Below, in pieces: positions 17,420 through 25,146 of a stretch of 43,104 nt of DNA. This DNA comes from a virus. The stretch spans positions 1 through 43,104 of the IMG/VR virus record IMGVR_UViG_3300025411_001047; one strand, written 5' to 3'. The stretch's first letter is position 1. Each line of letters starts with the position of its first letter. Both the position numbers and the translations under genes were made by a program. The notes under the pieces are model-generated. The model saw only the letters and a program-made list of their open reading frames with translations, was not told where the DNA came from and did not search any database.

Positions 17420-18223
17420 ATGCCAATTGACCCTAATAAAACTTTATTTCTTTCAGACGATTTCGTATTTTATACATTAGAAGGTGAAGGCCGTTATATC
17501 GGTTACCCTTCAGTGTTTATGAGATTGTCTATGTGCAACCTTACGTGTATCGGTTTTAAAAGTGAAGATGCACCATTTGGTTGTGACTCTTATGTCAGCT
17601 GGTCTAAGAAGAACAAGATGACGTTTGAAGAGATTGCTCAATTTTACGAAAAGAATGGTTATGATGAGAATCTAAGACAAGGCGCTCTACTTAAAATTAC
17701 CGGTGGTGAACCTTTTATTCAGCAAAAGAACTTAATTGAGTTCGTTAAATTTATTAGAGATCGTTGGGGTTTTGCAAACTATAGTAAAACTCTCACTATG
17801 GATGATACTAACAGACCATCATTACATATTGATTTTGAAACTAATGCTACTTTAATGCCTGACCCAGAATGGGATCAAATTGGTTGTATTGTTACATACA
17901 CAACATCGCCAAAACTATCAAGTAATGGAGACCCTGAAGATAAGCGCTTTAAACCAGAAGTCTTACGTTTCTTAGTAAAGAAAGATGCTTGTTTTAAGTT
18001 CGTAGCAAGACAAGAGTCTGATTTAAATGAAGTGTTAGAAAAATATTTAAACAACCCAGATGTAGGTTTACGTTCAGAGCAAGTATGGATTATGCCTTGC
18101 TGTGGTAGTCGTAAAGAATTATTAGAAGTTGGACCAGTAGTAGCAGAGCTTTGCAAAAAGTATGGTTTTAAATTCTCTAACAGATTACACTTGCAAGTTT
18201 GGGATCGCGCACTCAAGGTTTAA
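17420..18223 (+). CDS. queE: 7-carboxy-7-deazaguanine synthase (QueE), radical SAM
   Basis: A 267-residue radical-SAM enzyme that contracts the pterin ring to 7-carboxy-7-deazaguanine. It has FYTLEGEGRYIGYPSVFMRL, matching the family's substrate-binding start. The cluster cysteines are probably C39, C43 and C55 (CNLTC...GCD), spaced C-x3-C-x11-C instead of the standard C-x3-C-x2-C. GGEP is at 95-98 for SAM binding. A C-terminal VWIMP segment is also typical. It is in one run with queD and followed by a small membrane-protein gene 3 bases later. Confidence 0.87.
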   Translation: MPIDPNKTLFLSDDFVFYTLEGEGRYIGYPSVFMRLSMCNLTCIGFKSEDAPFGCDSYVSWSKKNKMTFEEIAQFYEKNGYDENLRQGALLKITGGEPFIQQKNLIEFVKFIRDRWGFANYSKTLTMDDTNRPSLHIDFETNATLMPDPEWDQIGCIVTYTTSPKLSSNGDPEDKRFKPEVLRFLVKKDACFKFVARQESDLNEVLEKYLNNPDVGLRSEQVWIMPCCGSRKELLEVGPVVAELCKKYGFKFSNRLHLQVWDRALKV

Positions 18224-18226
18224 TAT

Positions 18227-18388
18227 ATGAACGACATTCCTGATCCTAAAAAACATAAAAACATTAGTATTATCAAAAGCATTATTCGTATTATTGCGGG
18301 TACATGTCTTTGCTTCGGTGCTCTCTGGGTTACCGGTATATTACTAATCGTAGCAGAAATACTCGGTATTATTGAAGAAATGGTATAA
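18227..18388 (+). CDS. Small single-pass membrane protein
   Basis: A 53-residue gene starting at the ATG of TAATATATG just after queE and stopping at TAA 18386-18388. The protein has a polar basic N-terminus (MNDIPDPKKHKN) and then about 30 hydrophobic residues (IIRIIAGTCLCFGALWVTG... and LLIVAEILGII), enough for one or a tight pair of membrane spans, with a short acidic end. The gene is tightly spaced (3 bases before and 3 after), which supports a real gene. A role in lysis or membrane targeting is possible, but no family is recognised. Confidence 0.55.
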   Translation: MNDIPDPKKHKNISIIKSIIRIIAGTCLCFGALWVTGILLIVAEILGIIEEMV

Positions 18389-18391
18389 TAT

Positions 18392-18709
18392 ATGAAACAA
18401 GAAATAAAATTCACATATACGTTAGAGCATACTAATGACGATATTAATGTCAGTGTGCCTCGTAAGATTGAAATTATATTTGACGGTCAAGCCGACTTAG
18501 AGGAACTAACAGAGCAGTTTAACGCTTTTGTTAAAGCTATAGGTTACAACCCACCTCACAATTGTGTACTTGATTGGGTAGATGTTAACGGAGAAGACGC
18601 ATCGTATGATGATATTAGTATTCAAGACCTTGTAACAGAATCTGATGCAAAAAACAAAGTACAGAAGAAATTTGCTAAAGTAGCTAAGAAGAATAAATCA
18701 AATAAATGA
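18392..18709 (+). CDS. Hypothetical protein
   Basis: A 105-residue protein. Beta-rich N-terminal segments (KQEIKFTYTLEHT, SVPRKIEIIFD) are followed by a helix (LEELTEQFNAFVKAIGY), an NCVLDWVDV strand and a highly basic Lys-rich end (KKFAKVAKKNKSNK). The fold looks small and globular, and the tail could bind nucleic acid. No family recognised. It overlaps the kinase gene as ATGA and follows the small membrane protein by 3 bases, so it is part of the queD-queE-kinase run. Confidence 0.55.
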   Translation: MKQEIKFTYTLEHTNDDINVSVPRKIEIIFDGQADLEELTEQFNAFVKAIGYNPPHNCVLDWVDVNGEDASYDDISIQDLVTESDAKNKVQKKFAKVAKKNKSNK

Positions 18710-19416
18710 GCACCTCTAAACTTAATAAAGTTGGCATTATCGGTACCCAGTGTGTAGGTAAGTCTACACTTGTAGCAGATTTTAAGGAAAAGTGGCCTGT
18801 ATTTGAATCTCCAACTAAGTCGTATAGAGATTTGGTAAAAAAGAAGAAACTACCTCTCAATAAAGAAGCAACAAAAGAGTCTCAAGAAATTATTCTTAAT
18901 TTTCTTGTAGATGAGGCTATGGCAAATTACGGCAAAAAGAAAATGATATTTGACCGTACACCATTAGATAATCTGGTTTATTCACTTTATTTGTATGACA
19001 AAGGCTTGGGTGGTATAGATGAAGCATTTATCGATAAGTGCGTAGCATTAGTTCGTAATGCTATGAGCTCATATTCAGTTATATTTTACCTACCGTTTTG
19101 TAAAGAGAACGATGTATTATTAGCAGCTGCACCTAATAGAGATATAGACCCGGTTTATCGTTCAGAGATAGGTCATATATTCGAAGGTATATATAAAGCA
19201 TGGGAAAAGGGTAAAGGTACACGTTTCTTTAATCACGAAGATTGCCCGCCTATTATTCCGATTTTCGGTTCAAGACAAGAACGTATTGCAATGATTAGCC
19301 TTTATATCAACGATAAAGGTGATTTATATGGGGAAAATGAGTCTATTGTTTCGGATTTCCTACAGAAGGAACTCTTACAACAAAACTTAATTGAACCTAT
19401 GAAAAAAATGAAATAA
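18706..19416 (+). CDS. P-loop ATPase/kinase (AAA_28-like)
   Basis: A 236-residue protein with Walker A GTQCVGKS at 13-20, then a YRDLVKKKKLPLN segment with a bound-base-type helix, and a DRTPLDNLVYSLYLY stretch that resembles the acceptor-binding DR element of deoxynucleoside and NadR-type kinases. A basic lid region (APNRDIDPVYR) follows. This pattern fits the AAA_28 family of nucleoside or nicotinamide riboside kinases. In the queD/queE neighbourhood a nucleotide-level job is attractive but not shown. No membrane segment. The C-terminus is acidic and then basic. Confidence 0.7.
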   Translation: MSTSKLNKVGIIGTQCVGKSTLVADFKEKWPVFESPTKSYRDLVKKKKLPLNKEATKESQEIILNFLVDEAMANYGKKKMIFDRTPLDNLVYSLYLYDKGLGGIDEAFIDKCVALVRNAMSSYSVIFYLPFCKENDVLLAAAPNRDIDPVYRSEIGHIFEGIYKAWEKGKGTRFFNHEDCPPIIPIFGSRQERIAMISLYINDKGDLYGENESIVSDFLQKELLQQNLIEPMKKMK

Positions 19417-19434
19417 AACTTGCCTTAAATTGTG

Positions 19435-19442
19435 TAAGTAAT
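19435..19442 (+). promoter_or_regulatory. Candidate late promoter variant TAAGTAAT
   Basis: The box lies 11 bases before the ATG of the gene at 19454. The same octamer occurs before the scaffold gene at 37210-37217. It differs from the TAAATAAT boxes by one base (A to G). Confidence 0.4.
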
Positions 19443-19453
19443 CATATTACCGT

Positions 19454-20092
19454 ATGAATTTTAACAAGCTTGCAAACGTAATTAATGAATCCCTTACTTC
19501 AGAAGAAGTGGAAGGCCGTAACCCTAATGCTTCATTTGCTGACTGGAAAGCAGCAAATCCTGAATTGGCTAAAGGTCCAAGTGCATATTATCACTTCAAG
19601 AAATCTACAAGAGGTGGTACTACTCCAGCTGCTGCTCCTATAGCACCTGCTGTACATCATACAGAGATAGATCCACGCAAACAAGAAATAGTGGATCAAT
19701 TAGTATCACAAGGTTTATCTCCAGAAGAGATATACAAACATCTTGCAAACACATTACCAGGTCAAACACCATTTGAAGGTAATTTTAAAGACGTTTTGGG
19801 TATGATAGCTTTAGCTAAAGGTGAAGAACCAAGTGAAGTTGAGCCTGAATTTAATCCAGAAGCTGAAAAAGCTGCTAAGATGGCTCGTTTACGTAGTTTC
19901 TTTATGAAGCCAAAAGCTGAACGTGACCGTATTTTAGCTGCTAAACGTAAAGCAGCAGAAGTTGCTCCTAAGGTAGATAAAGACGAAGATGGGGATGAAG
20001 TAGAAGCTGATCCTTATGTTTCCCATTACGTGAAGGCTATGAAAAAGAGCCCTTACGATGCTGATGAAACAGACCCTGTAGAAGCTGATTAA
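19454..20092 (+). CDS. Ala/Lys/Glu-rich protein, possible internal head protein
   Basis: A 212-residue protein. Its N-terminus MNFNKLANVINESL is an amphipathic helix with an I-N-E site for a gp21-type protease. Then follow a short conserved-looking block (ADWKAANPELAKGPSAYYHFKK), a Thr/Pro/Ala linker, a helical domain (QEIVDQLVSQGLSPEEIYKHL) and a highly charged C-terminus with acidic repeats. No catalytic motif seen. The gene stands alone between two short gaps, preceded by a late-type box, which fits a late virion protein. Its stop is shared through TTAA with the gp4-like gene on the other strand. Confidence 0.55.
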   Translation: MNFNKLANVINESLTSEEVEGRNPNASFADWKAANPELAKGPSAYYHFKKSTRGGTTPAAAPIAPAVHHTEIDPRKQEIVDQLVSQGLSPEEIYKHLANTLPGQTPFEGNFKDVLGMIALAKGEEPSEVEPEFNPEAEKAAKMARLRSFFMKPKAERDRILAAKRKAAEVAPKVDKDEDGDEVEADPYVSHYVKAMKKSPYDADETDPVEAD

Positions 20093-20544
20093 TTACCTAA
20101 GAATTTTTCAGTCAGTACAATAAACTTCATTCCTTTTTTAGCCGCGTATTCACTCGCGGCTTTCCATTTGCACTGATTCTGGTGATACATTAAATTTTCA
20201 TATAAAACAGTACTCGACTTTTTTCTGTCAGAAGGCACTGGTGCTTGAGTTTGAGCATGAGGTTTTACTTCTATTAAATATTTTTGTATGTTACCTTGTT
20301 CATCTTTAATAGCTGCAACTAAATCTACGTAATACTTGTGTACTTTTTTATCGACGTCGTTATAATAGGGCACTACAATTGATTCACTTGCCCAAGCAGT
20401 AACGTTTGGGTTAGTATCAAAATAATAAAAAAACTTCCGTTCTAATAGAGACCTATATGAAGGATTTGTATTACCTATATATTTTTCTTTGTTTATAGGG
20501 TTATAAATTCCCTGAATATATTTGCTATTTTTAGCGGTGCCCAT
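20089..20544 (-). CDS. 4: Head-completion protein, gp4-like nuclease
   Basis: A 151-residue protein, almost the same length as T4 gp4 (150). It shows KYIQGIYNPINKEKYIG and then a PD-(D/E)xK nuclease layout: Glu35 in LLERKFF, Asp74 in YYVDLV and Glu92-x-Lys94 in IEVKP. In T4, gp4 finishes the portal vertex after packaging so that a tail can join; without it heads stay defective. A nuclease function that trims the packaged DNA end is inferred from the fold. It is a single minus-strand gene between a late protein and the primase. Confidence 0.82.
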   Translation of the reverse strand: MGTAKNSKYIQGIYNPINKEKYIGNTNPSYRSLLERKFFYYFDTNPNVTAWASESIVVPYYNDVDKKVHKYYVDLVAAIKDEQGNIQKYLIEVKPHAQTQAPVPSDRKKSSTVLYENLMYHQNQCKWKAASEYAAKKGMKFIVLTEKFLGN

Positions 20545-20563
20545 AACATATAATTACTCTACT

Positions 20564-21583
20564 GTGCAAATATCTCAAAACTTAGTTATTCGTACATTCT
20601 TTCAATACTGTAAAAGACCAGTATTTAAGAAAAGTACCGGCACGTATGCAGGAGAATGTCCGTATTGTCATGAAGGTAAGAGCGCGGGTAGAAAACGTAG
20701 ATTCTTTTATATACCAGAAGAAGATCATTTATACTGTCATAACTGTAATGAGAGTAAGAGTGGCATAGATTTCGTCAAAGATAGAACTGGTATGTCACTA
20801 TCTGAAATTTTATCCGAATCTGAGACACATGCTGAAACAGTAGAAGATATTATTAAGAAATCAGTAACATATAAAAAGTACAACCCTAAGAGCTTACCAG
20901 ATGACAGTATAAACATGTACGACCCTAATCAGGTATCATTTTATAAAGAAAACCAAGTAGTACAGGATGCTTTAGCGTTTATAACTAATAGACGACTTGA
21001 TACAGCTATTAATAAGCCAAGAGCTCTTTGGTTAAGTTTAACAGACTATACACACAAGAATAGAGTTATATTTCCTTTTTATTCGGCAGATAGCAACACT
21101 AAAGTAGAACACTATCAGTCCAGGGCACTGTATAAAGTAGATGAAGACAGAGCAAAGTATCTATCTAAAGCTAATAGTGAAAAAGGCATATTTAATTTAG
21201 ATAAGGTTACTTCTGATATTGATTACATATACCTACAGGAAGGACCTATTGATGCTATGTTCTTACGTAATAGTGTGGCGTTAGCTGGTATACATCCTAC
21301 TAAAGAGCAACTAAGCACTATAACCACTAAGTTTCCGTTTCACAAAATAGTGTATGTATTAGATAATCAGTGGAGAGATAAAACTTCACACAAGGTAACT
21401 AAAGAGTTACTTGAAGCAGACCAATGTGTGTTTATTTGGCCAAAAGAGCTTATTAAGTTTAAAGATTTAAACGAGTTGTGTATACACACTAAAAAGGATG
21501 AAATAAGTTCAGAGTTTATAAACAAATATACCCATTGCGGTATGAAAGGTCTATTACATTACTCCCAGGTTAAATGTAATTAA
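20564..21583 (+). CDS. 61: DNA primase (zinc-finger/TOPRIM), gp61-like
   Basis: A 339-residue primase from a GTG start. A longer reading from TTG at 20522 is possible but would overlap the opposite gene's start. The zinc finger has C32, C35, C58 and C61 (ECPYC ... YCHNC). The TOPRIM core follows with YLQEGPIDAMF, whose Glu and Asp are catalytic, and later a VYVLDN strand for the second acidic site. It should make primers for Okazaki fragments with a gp41-like helicase, which is not in this window. Its stop overlaps that of the minus-strand gene through TTAA. Confidence 0.9.
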   Translation: MQISQNLVIRTFFQYCKRPVFKKSTGTYAGECPYCHEGKSAGRKRRFFYIPEEDHLYCHNCNESKSGIDFVKDRTGMSLSEILSESETHAETVEDIIKKSVTYKKYNPKSLPDDSINMYDPNQVSFYKENQVVQDALAFITNRRLDTAINKPRALWLSLTDYTHKNRVIFPFYSADSNTKVEHYQSRALYKVDEDRAKYLSKANSEKGIFNLDKVTSDIDYIYLQEGPIDAMFLRNSVALAGIHPTKEQLSTITTKFPFHKIVYVLDNQWRDKTSHKVTKELLEADQCVFIWPKELIKFKDLNELCIHTKKDEISSEFINKYTHCGMKGLLHYSQVKCN

Positions 21584-22320
21584 CGAGGTGAGTTAACGTC
21601 TTTGATCTTCTTTTCAGAAGTAATAACTACTGACTTAAACACTTCAGCTAAACCGCGTAAGTTTTCAGCCAACTTAGTAATACGTTTTTCTTCACGACGA
21701 ACAATACCACGGAAAGGAACTGAATTCTTAATTTCTAATTGATTGATTTGTGAGTTTAAGCTTTCTGGTCCTGTACCATTAACAAAGTGTGCCATTTCTT
21801 CGAGCTTTTGTATCCATTCATGAGCAGCTTGAATACCGGTTGTGTCAACGGTGTGCTGTGGATTATCTGCTACGTCAAAGTCTTTTGGGTTAGTACCCTT
21901 GTCTAAAGATTTTTGCCAAGCTGCTGCATCATCATTTTGTGCAGGAGCATCAGCTGCAGGAGCTTCTGGTTGAGCTTTTGGGGCTTCCATTACATTTTCT
22001 TTTAAACCTTTAATGTTCTTTGCAAATTGTGCCATGTGTTTAACATGAGGATTTTTGCTATGTAAAGCTTTATCTAACTTAGCTGCTGGAATTTTTTCAC
22101 CTTGTTTTACATGTAAAGCTTTATGAAGACCGCCCTTTTTAGCATGTGCATGTTGAATCCACTTTTTATCTTCTGGAATTGTACCAGTAGTGTTAATAAT
22201 TTCTTTACCGTCTACTTTAGCTTTTTTACCTTTTTTAGTATTATGTAAAGCACCAGTAAAGGCATTACCTTCTGTATCTTCATTAAGAGCTTTCAAAAAT
22301 TTATTTGCAAACGTAGACAT
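21580..22320 (-). CDS. Probable virion protein with cleavable N-terminus
   Basis: A 246-residue protein on the minus strand. Its start STFANKFLKALNEDTEG is amphipathic and has an L-N-E site for a gp21-like protease. A basic Lys/His-rich region with repeated HA/HV dipeptides (IQHAHAKKGGLHKALHVKQG) follows, then an Ala/Pro linker (about 113-130) and a helical C-terminal half with basic Arg-rich segments. No known family or enzyme motif. The layout resembles the other suspected internal proteins of this window. It is divergent from queC and has its own late-type box. Confidence 0.5.
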   Translation of the reverse strand: MSTFANKFLKALNEDTEGNAFTGALHNTKKGKKAKVDGKEIINTTGTIPEDKKWIQHAHAKKGGLHKALHVKQGEKIPAAKLDKALHSKNPHVKHMAQFAKNIKGLKENVMEAPKAQPEAPAADAPAQNDDAAAWQKSLDKGTNPKDFDVADNPQHTVDTTGIQAAHEWIQKLEEMAHFVNGTGPESLNSQINQLEIKNSVPFRGIVRREEKRITKLAENLRGLAEVFKSVVITSEKKIKDVNSPR

Positions 22321-22327
22321 ATGTACA

Positions 22328-22336
22328 TATTATTTA
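22328..22336 (-). promoter_or_regulatory. Candidate late promoter TAAATAATA (minus strand)
   Basis: Read on the minus strand, the box ends 7 bases before the ATG of the gene at 22320. It is an exact copy of the 9-mer before the portal. The queC gene starts on the opposite side of this 60-base gap and shows a different sequence, TTTATAATTTAAAA. Confidence 0.5.
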
Positions 22337-22380
22337 TCAAACCACATTGAATTTTCTCATTTATAATTTAAAATACACAT

Positions 22381-23103
22381 ATGAATAAAGCATTAGTTAT
22401 ATTATCGGGCGGAATGGATAGTACTGTATTACTACACTATGTAACTAAAACACTTAAATACGATGAAGTATATGCTGTTACTTTTAACTATGGTCAACGG
22501 ATTGCTCGAGAAATCGATTGTGCTAAGTTTCAAGCTAAAGCATGCAATGTTAAAGAACATAAAGTAATTAATATGGATTTCTTTAGAGATATCTCTACGA
22601 TGTCTGCTTTAACTAATACAGACCTTAAGATACCAAAAGCTAAGGATGATGTTGGTAATGCTCAACCTTTAAGTTATGTACCCTTTAGAAACCTATTATT
22701 ATTAACAAGCGCAGCTGGTTGGGCTGAATCTATTGGTGCACAAGACTTGTTTTATGGGGCTGTAGAGACTGATGACTTTAGTGGTTATTGGGATTGTACT
22801 TCAATGTTTCTAAATAAGGTTAATGACATTTACGGTCTTAATCGCAAGAATACTATTAAAGTTAATGCGCCGTTTATGCGCTATTCTAAAGAAGAAGTAA
22901 TTAAGACCGGTATTGACTTACAGGTAGACTTTAGACAAACACACACCTGCTATGAGGGTACAGATCCTGCTTGCGGTGAATGTGTGTCGTGCGCTGCTCG
23001 TATTAAAGGCTTTATTGACAACAAAACTATTGATCCCGTTAAATATTCACGTAATATACCTTGGGAACAATACGATTGTAAACCTTTAACCTATTTAACA
23101 TAA
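22381..23103 (+). CDS. queC: 7-cyano-7-deazaguanine synthase (QueC)
   Basis: A 240-residue PP-loop ATPase. It turns 7-carboxy-7-deazaguanine, ammonia and ATP into preQ0 (7-cyano-7-deazaguanine). The ATP-binding PP-loop SGGMDST is at 9-15, and the C-terminal zinc site has C190, C198, C201 and C204 (HTCYEG...CGECVSC), all intact. The length matches bacterial QueC. The next gene, a glutamine amidotransferase, begins one base after the stop, which suggests a working pair. It is not fused to that domain as in the Gat-QueC proteins of some archaea and phages. Confidence 0.93.
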   Translation: MNKALVILSGGMDSTVLLHYVTKTLKYDEVYAVTFNYGQRIAREIDCAKFQAKACNVKEHKVINMDFFRDISTMSALTNTDLKIPKAKDDVGNAQPLSYVPFRNLLLLTSAAGWAESIGAQDLFYGAVETDDFSGYWDCTSMFLNKVNDIYGLNRKNTIKVNAPFMRYSKEEVIKTGIDLQVDFRQTHTCYEGTDPACGECVSCAARIKGFIDNKTIDPVKYSRNIPWEQYDCKPLTYLT

Positions 23104-23104
23104 T

Positions 23105-23761
23105 ATGTGCGGTATAGCAGGTTCAAAATATAAAGATAAAGCTTTTAACTTGTACAAAGATAATCTCGCGAGGGGTTATTATAGTTCAGGTGCATTAACA
23201 TTAGACTCTAATGACCAATACCACATACACAAAACTGAAGGTATTTTTAATGAACCTATAGACTGTTTTAACCCGCCGGGTATAGACACTCACGGTCGTT
23301 ACTTTTTATATCATTCCCGTGGCCCTACCGTAGAAACAAAATCATTTGAAGCGATAAATAATCACCCGTTCATTTATGGTGATTGGATAGTGGCTCATAA
23401 CGGTATTATCAGCAATTTTGAGAGTTTATGTAGAGAGTATTTTCCTGACGAAGATTTTACCGGTAGAACCGATAGCTGTATTATACCGCGTATGTTAGAA
23501 ATTAAATTAAAAGTATCAGAAGCTATGGAATCTCTTAAAGGTACATATGCTATATGGGCTTTTAACAACAAACACAAGAAAACTTACTTAGCCAGAAGTG
23601 CGAGTACATTATTTGCTAATCCGGTTACAGGGTGTTTTTCGTCTACTGAATTTGAAGGTAGTGAATCCTTAAATGAGGGAATTGTTTATGCAATACAAGA
23701 TTACGATTGTATAGTACCAGCTGGTAAATTTAAGCATAAGTCCCCATACTTCATATTCTAA
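23105..23761 (+). CDS. Class II glutamine amidotransferase adjacent to QueC
   Basis: A 218-residue Ntn-type glutamine amidotransferase. Cys2 (MCGIAG) is the nucleophile after Met removal. RGYYSSGALTL, YHSRGPT, NNHPFIYGDWIVAHNGIISNF and GRTDS are the usual glutamine-binding stretches (compare GlmS and PurF). It lacks a synthase domain, so it must supply ammonia to a partner. The position one base after queC points to the archaeosine-type route: Gat plus QueC converts preQ0 to the formamidine form G+. This would give 2'-deoxyarchaeosine in DNA (inference from Gat-QueC biology). Confidence 0.85.
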   Translation: MCGIAGSKYKDKAFNLYKDNLARGYYSSGALTLDSNDQYHIHKTEGIFNEPIDCFNPPGIDTHGRYFLYHSRGPTVETKSFEAINNHPFIYGDWIVAHNGIISNFESLCREYFPDEDFTGRTDSCIIPRMLEIKLKVSEAMESLKGTYAIWAFNNKHKKTYLARSASTLFANPVTGCFSSTEFEGSESLNEGIVYAIQDYDCIVPAGKFKHKSPYFIF

Positions 23762-23766
23762 GTATA
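23759..23766 (+). promoter_or_regulatory. Candidate late promoter variant TAAGTATA
   Basis: The box ends 3 bases before the ATG at 23770 and overlaps the stop codon of the amidotransferase gene. The same TAAGTATA core precedes the tail gene at 28933 and lies in the leader of the capsid gene. Confidence 0.4.
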
Positions 23767-23769
23767 GGT

Positions 23770-24141
23770 ATGCCTTCAAAAAAGATTACATCCGACCGCA
23801 ATATTGCTATAGATTATATCAATAGAGATATAGTAAATGTAAAAGAAGATCTTGCTAATATTAGCAAGATTGTACGAGATGGTAATGGGCACCCAAGTTT
23901 AATGCAACAAGTTGCAACACTTAATAACGATGTAACACATTTAAGAGCTGAAGTAGATAGCCGCTTTAACGAAACGCGGGATTTGATGGAAGTATACCAC
24001 AATGAAATGTACAGCGCTATTAACAAATGCGATGCAAAACATGCTAAACAACAAGGCTTACATTGGCACATGCAAACAGCTATTTGGGTTGCTTTAATAA
24101 GCAGTGTTACAGATCTTTTAATACACTTTTTCGGTAAATAG
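23770..24141 (+). CDS. Coiled-coil protein with C-terminal membrane anchor (holin-like?)
   Basis: A 123-residue protein. A polar N-terminus is followed by a long coiled coil (about residues 25-85) with heptad hydrophobics (VKEDLANISKIV, VATLNNDVTHLRAEV) and one C-terminal membrane helix (WHMQTAIWVALISSVTDLLIHFF). This layout is that of XhlA-type holin-related proteins and of some antiholins, but is also seen in membrane-anchoring phage proteins. No lysozyme lies next to it, so the lysis role is a guess. Confidence 0.5.
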   Translation: MPSKKITSDRNIAIDYINRDIVNVKEDLANISKIVRDGNGHPSLMQQVATLNNDVTHLRAEVDSRFNETRDLMEVYHNEMYSAINKCDAKHAKQQGLHWHMQTAIWVALISSVTDLLIHFFGK

Positions 24142-24181
24142 TGTAGATTTGTTAAGAAAAGTAGCTATACTCTTCTTATAT

Positions 24182-24445
24182 ATGAAGGGTATACAATTAA
24201 CGTTAGAAGAAAAACAACTATTGGTAGAGGCTTTATTATTTTCAAGCATCACCGATATTTGTGCTGAGTGGACACCAAAACAACATCAGCTCATGGTTGA
24301 ACTCGCTAAAAAATTTAACAGTAGTGATATTAAACTCAATAACATATATCTATTCGAAGGTGGCCCGTTTGATAACCCTGTTTTAGCAGAACAAACTAAA
24401 AAAGATTTTATCAATTTACCCCGTAGTAGTGTTATTGTTGACTAA
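24182..24445 (+). CDS. Hypothetical small protein
   Basis: An 87-residue protein starting at the ATG of TATATATG at 24182. A longer TTG-started form (24149) would add eleven hydrophobic residues and is less likely. It has helical segments (LTLEEKQLLVEALLF, PKQHQLMVELAKKF) and ends with RSSVIVD. No domain recognised. Its stop overlaps the next ATG (TAATG), coupling it to a glycosyltransferase-like gene. Confidence 0.5.
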   Translation: MKGIQLTLEEKQLLVEALLFSSITDICAEWTPKQHQLMVELAKKFNSSDIKLNNIYLFEGGPFDNPVLAEQTKKDFINLPRSSVIVD

Positions 24446-25125
24446 TGAACATTAATATAGGTTTTTGTTCTACTGCTACTTCTTATTCTGCTCTTAAAGA
24501 AAGAGACAAATACACTATTGTTAATAGTGAAAATTTAGATACAATTACTACTGTTAGCGGTGTCTTTAATAATAAGACATCTATAGCTAAAATTTATAAT
24601 TCTTTTATTGAGCGTTATAAAGATGAAGATTGTATATTGGTATTAGCGCACGATGATGTACTTATTACTGATAAGAACTGGACACTTAAATTACATCAAG
24701 CAATTGAAAAGTATGATGTGGTGGGATTAGCAGGTGGTAGTAATCCTGCAATTAGACAGCCTTGTTTATGGCATATAATGTGTCCAAGGGAAACTCATAG
24801 CGGTACAGTAGGACACCATATGGACAATAAGACGTTTAAAACTCATTTTGGTAAAACCGGAAGAGTGTTATTACTTGATGGTTTGTTTTTAGCATTTAAC
24901 CCCAAAAAATTATTTAAAGCTGGAGTAAGTTTTGATGAAACATGTCCAGCTAAGTTTCATTTTTATGATATTGATTTCAGTTTACAGTGTAATAAAGCTA
25001 AACTAAAACTCGGTACTATTAATATCGATGCTGTACATGCATCCCCTGGACTTAAATCCTTTACTAAAGACTGGAATGACGGTCAAGATTGGTTTATAAA
25101 CAAATTTAACCGTGGAGAATATTAA
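24445..25125 (+). CDS. Glycosyltransferase-like protein (GT2 fold)
   Basis: A 226-residue protein. Strand and acidic motif LVLAHDDVLI near residue 70-80 replaces DxD, and the segment LLLDGLFLAFNPKKLF followed by FHFYDIDFSLQC is the acceptor-site region of GT2-like enzymes, where the DID acids may act as base. The N-terminus (NINIGFCSTATSYS) is unlike the other GTs here. It is the only GT gene inside the plus-strand metabolic block. The sugar and acceptor cannot be told. Confidence 0.65.
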   Translation: MNINIGFCSTATSYSALKERDKYTIVNSENLDTITTVSGVFNNKTSIAKIYNSFIERYKDEDCILVLAHDDVLITDKNWTLKLHQAIEKYDVVGLAGGSNPAIRQPCLWHIMCPRETHSGTVGHHMDNKTFKTHFGKTGRVLLLDGLFLAFNPKKLFKAGVSFDETCPAKFHFYDIDFSLQCNKAKLKLGTINIDAVHASPGLKSFTKDWNDGQDWFINKFNRGEY

Positions 25126-25146
25126 AATTTATATTAACATACAACT

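Noticed and set aside
17875-18414. Minus-strand frames opposite queE and the small membrane gene
   Set aside because: They are antisense to a radical-SAM gene and a tightly spaced small gene, and have no recognisable domain.
20522-20563. TTG start for the primase
   Set aside because: It overlaps the start of the gp4-like gene on the other strand. The GTG at 20564 gives a protein that begins just before the conserved region.
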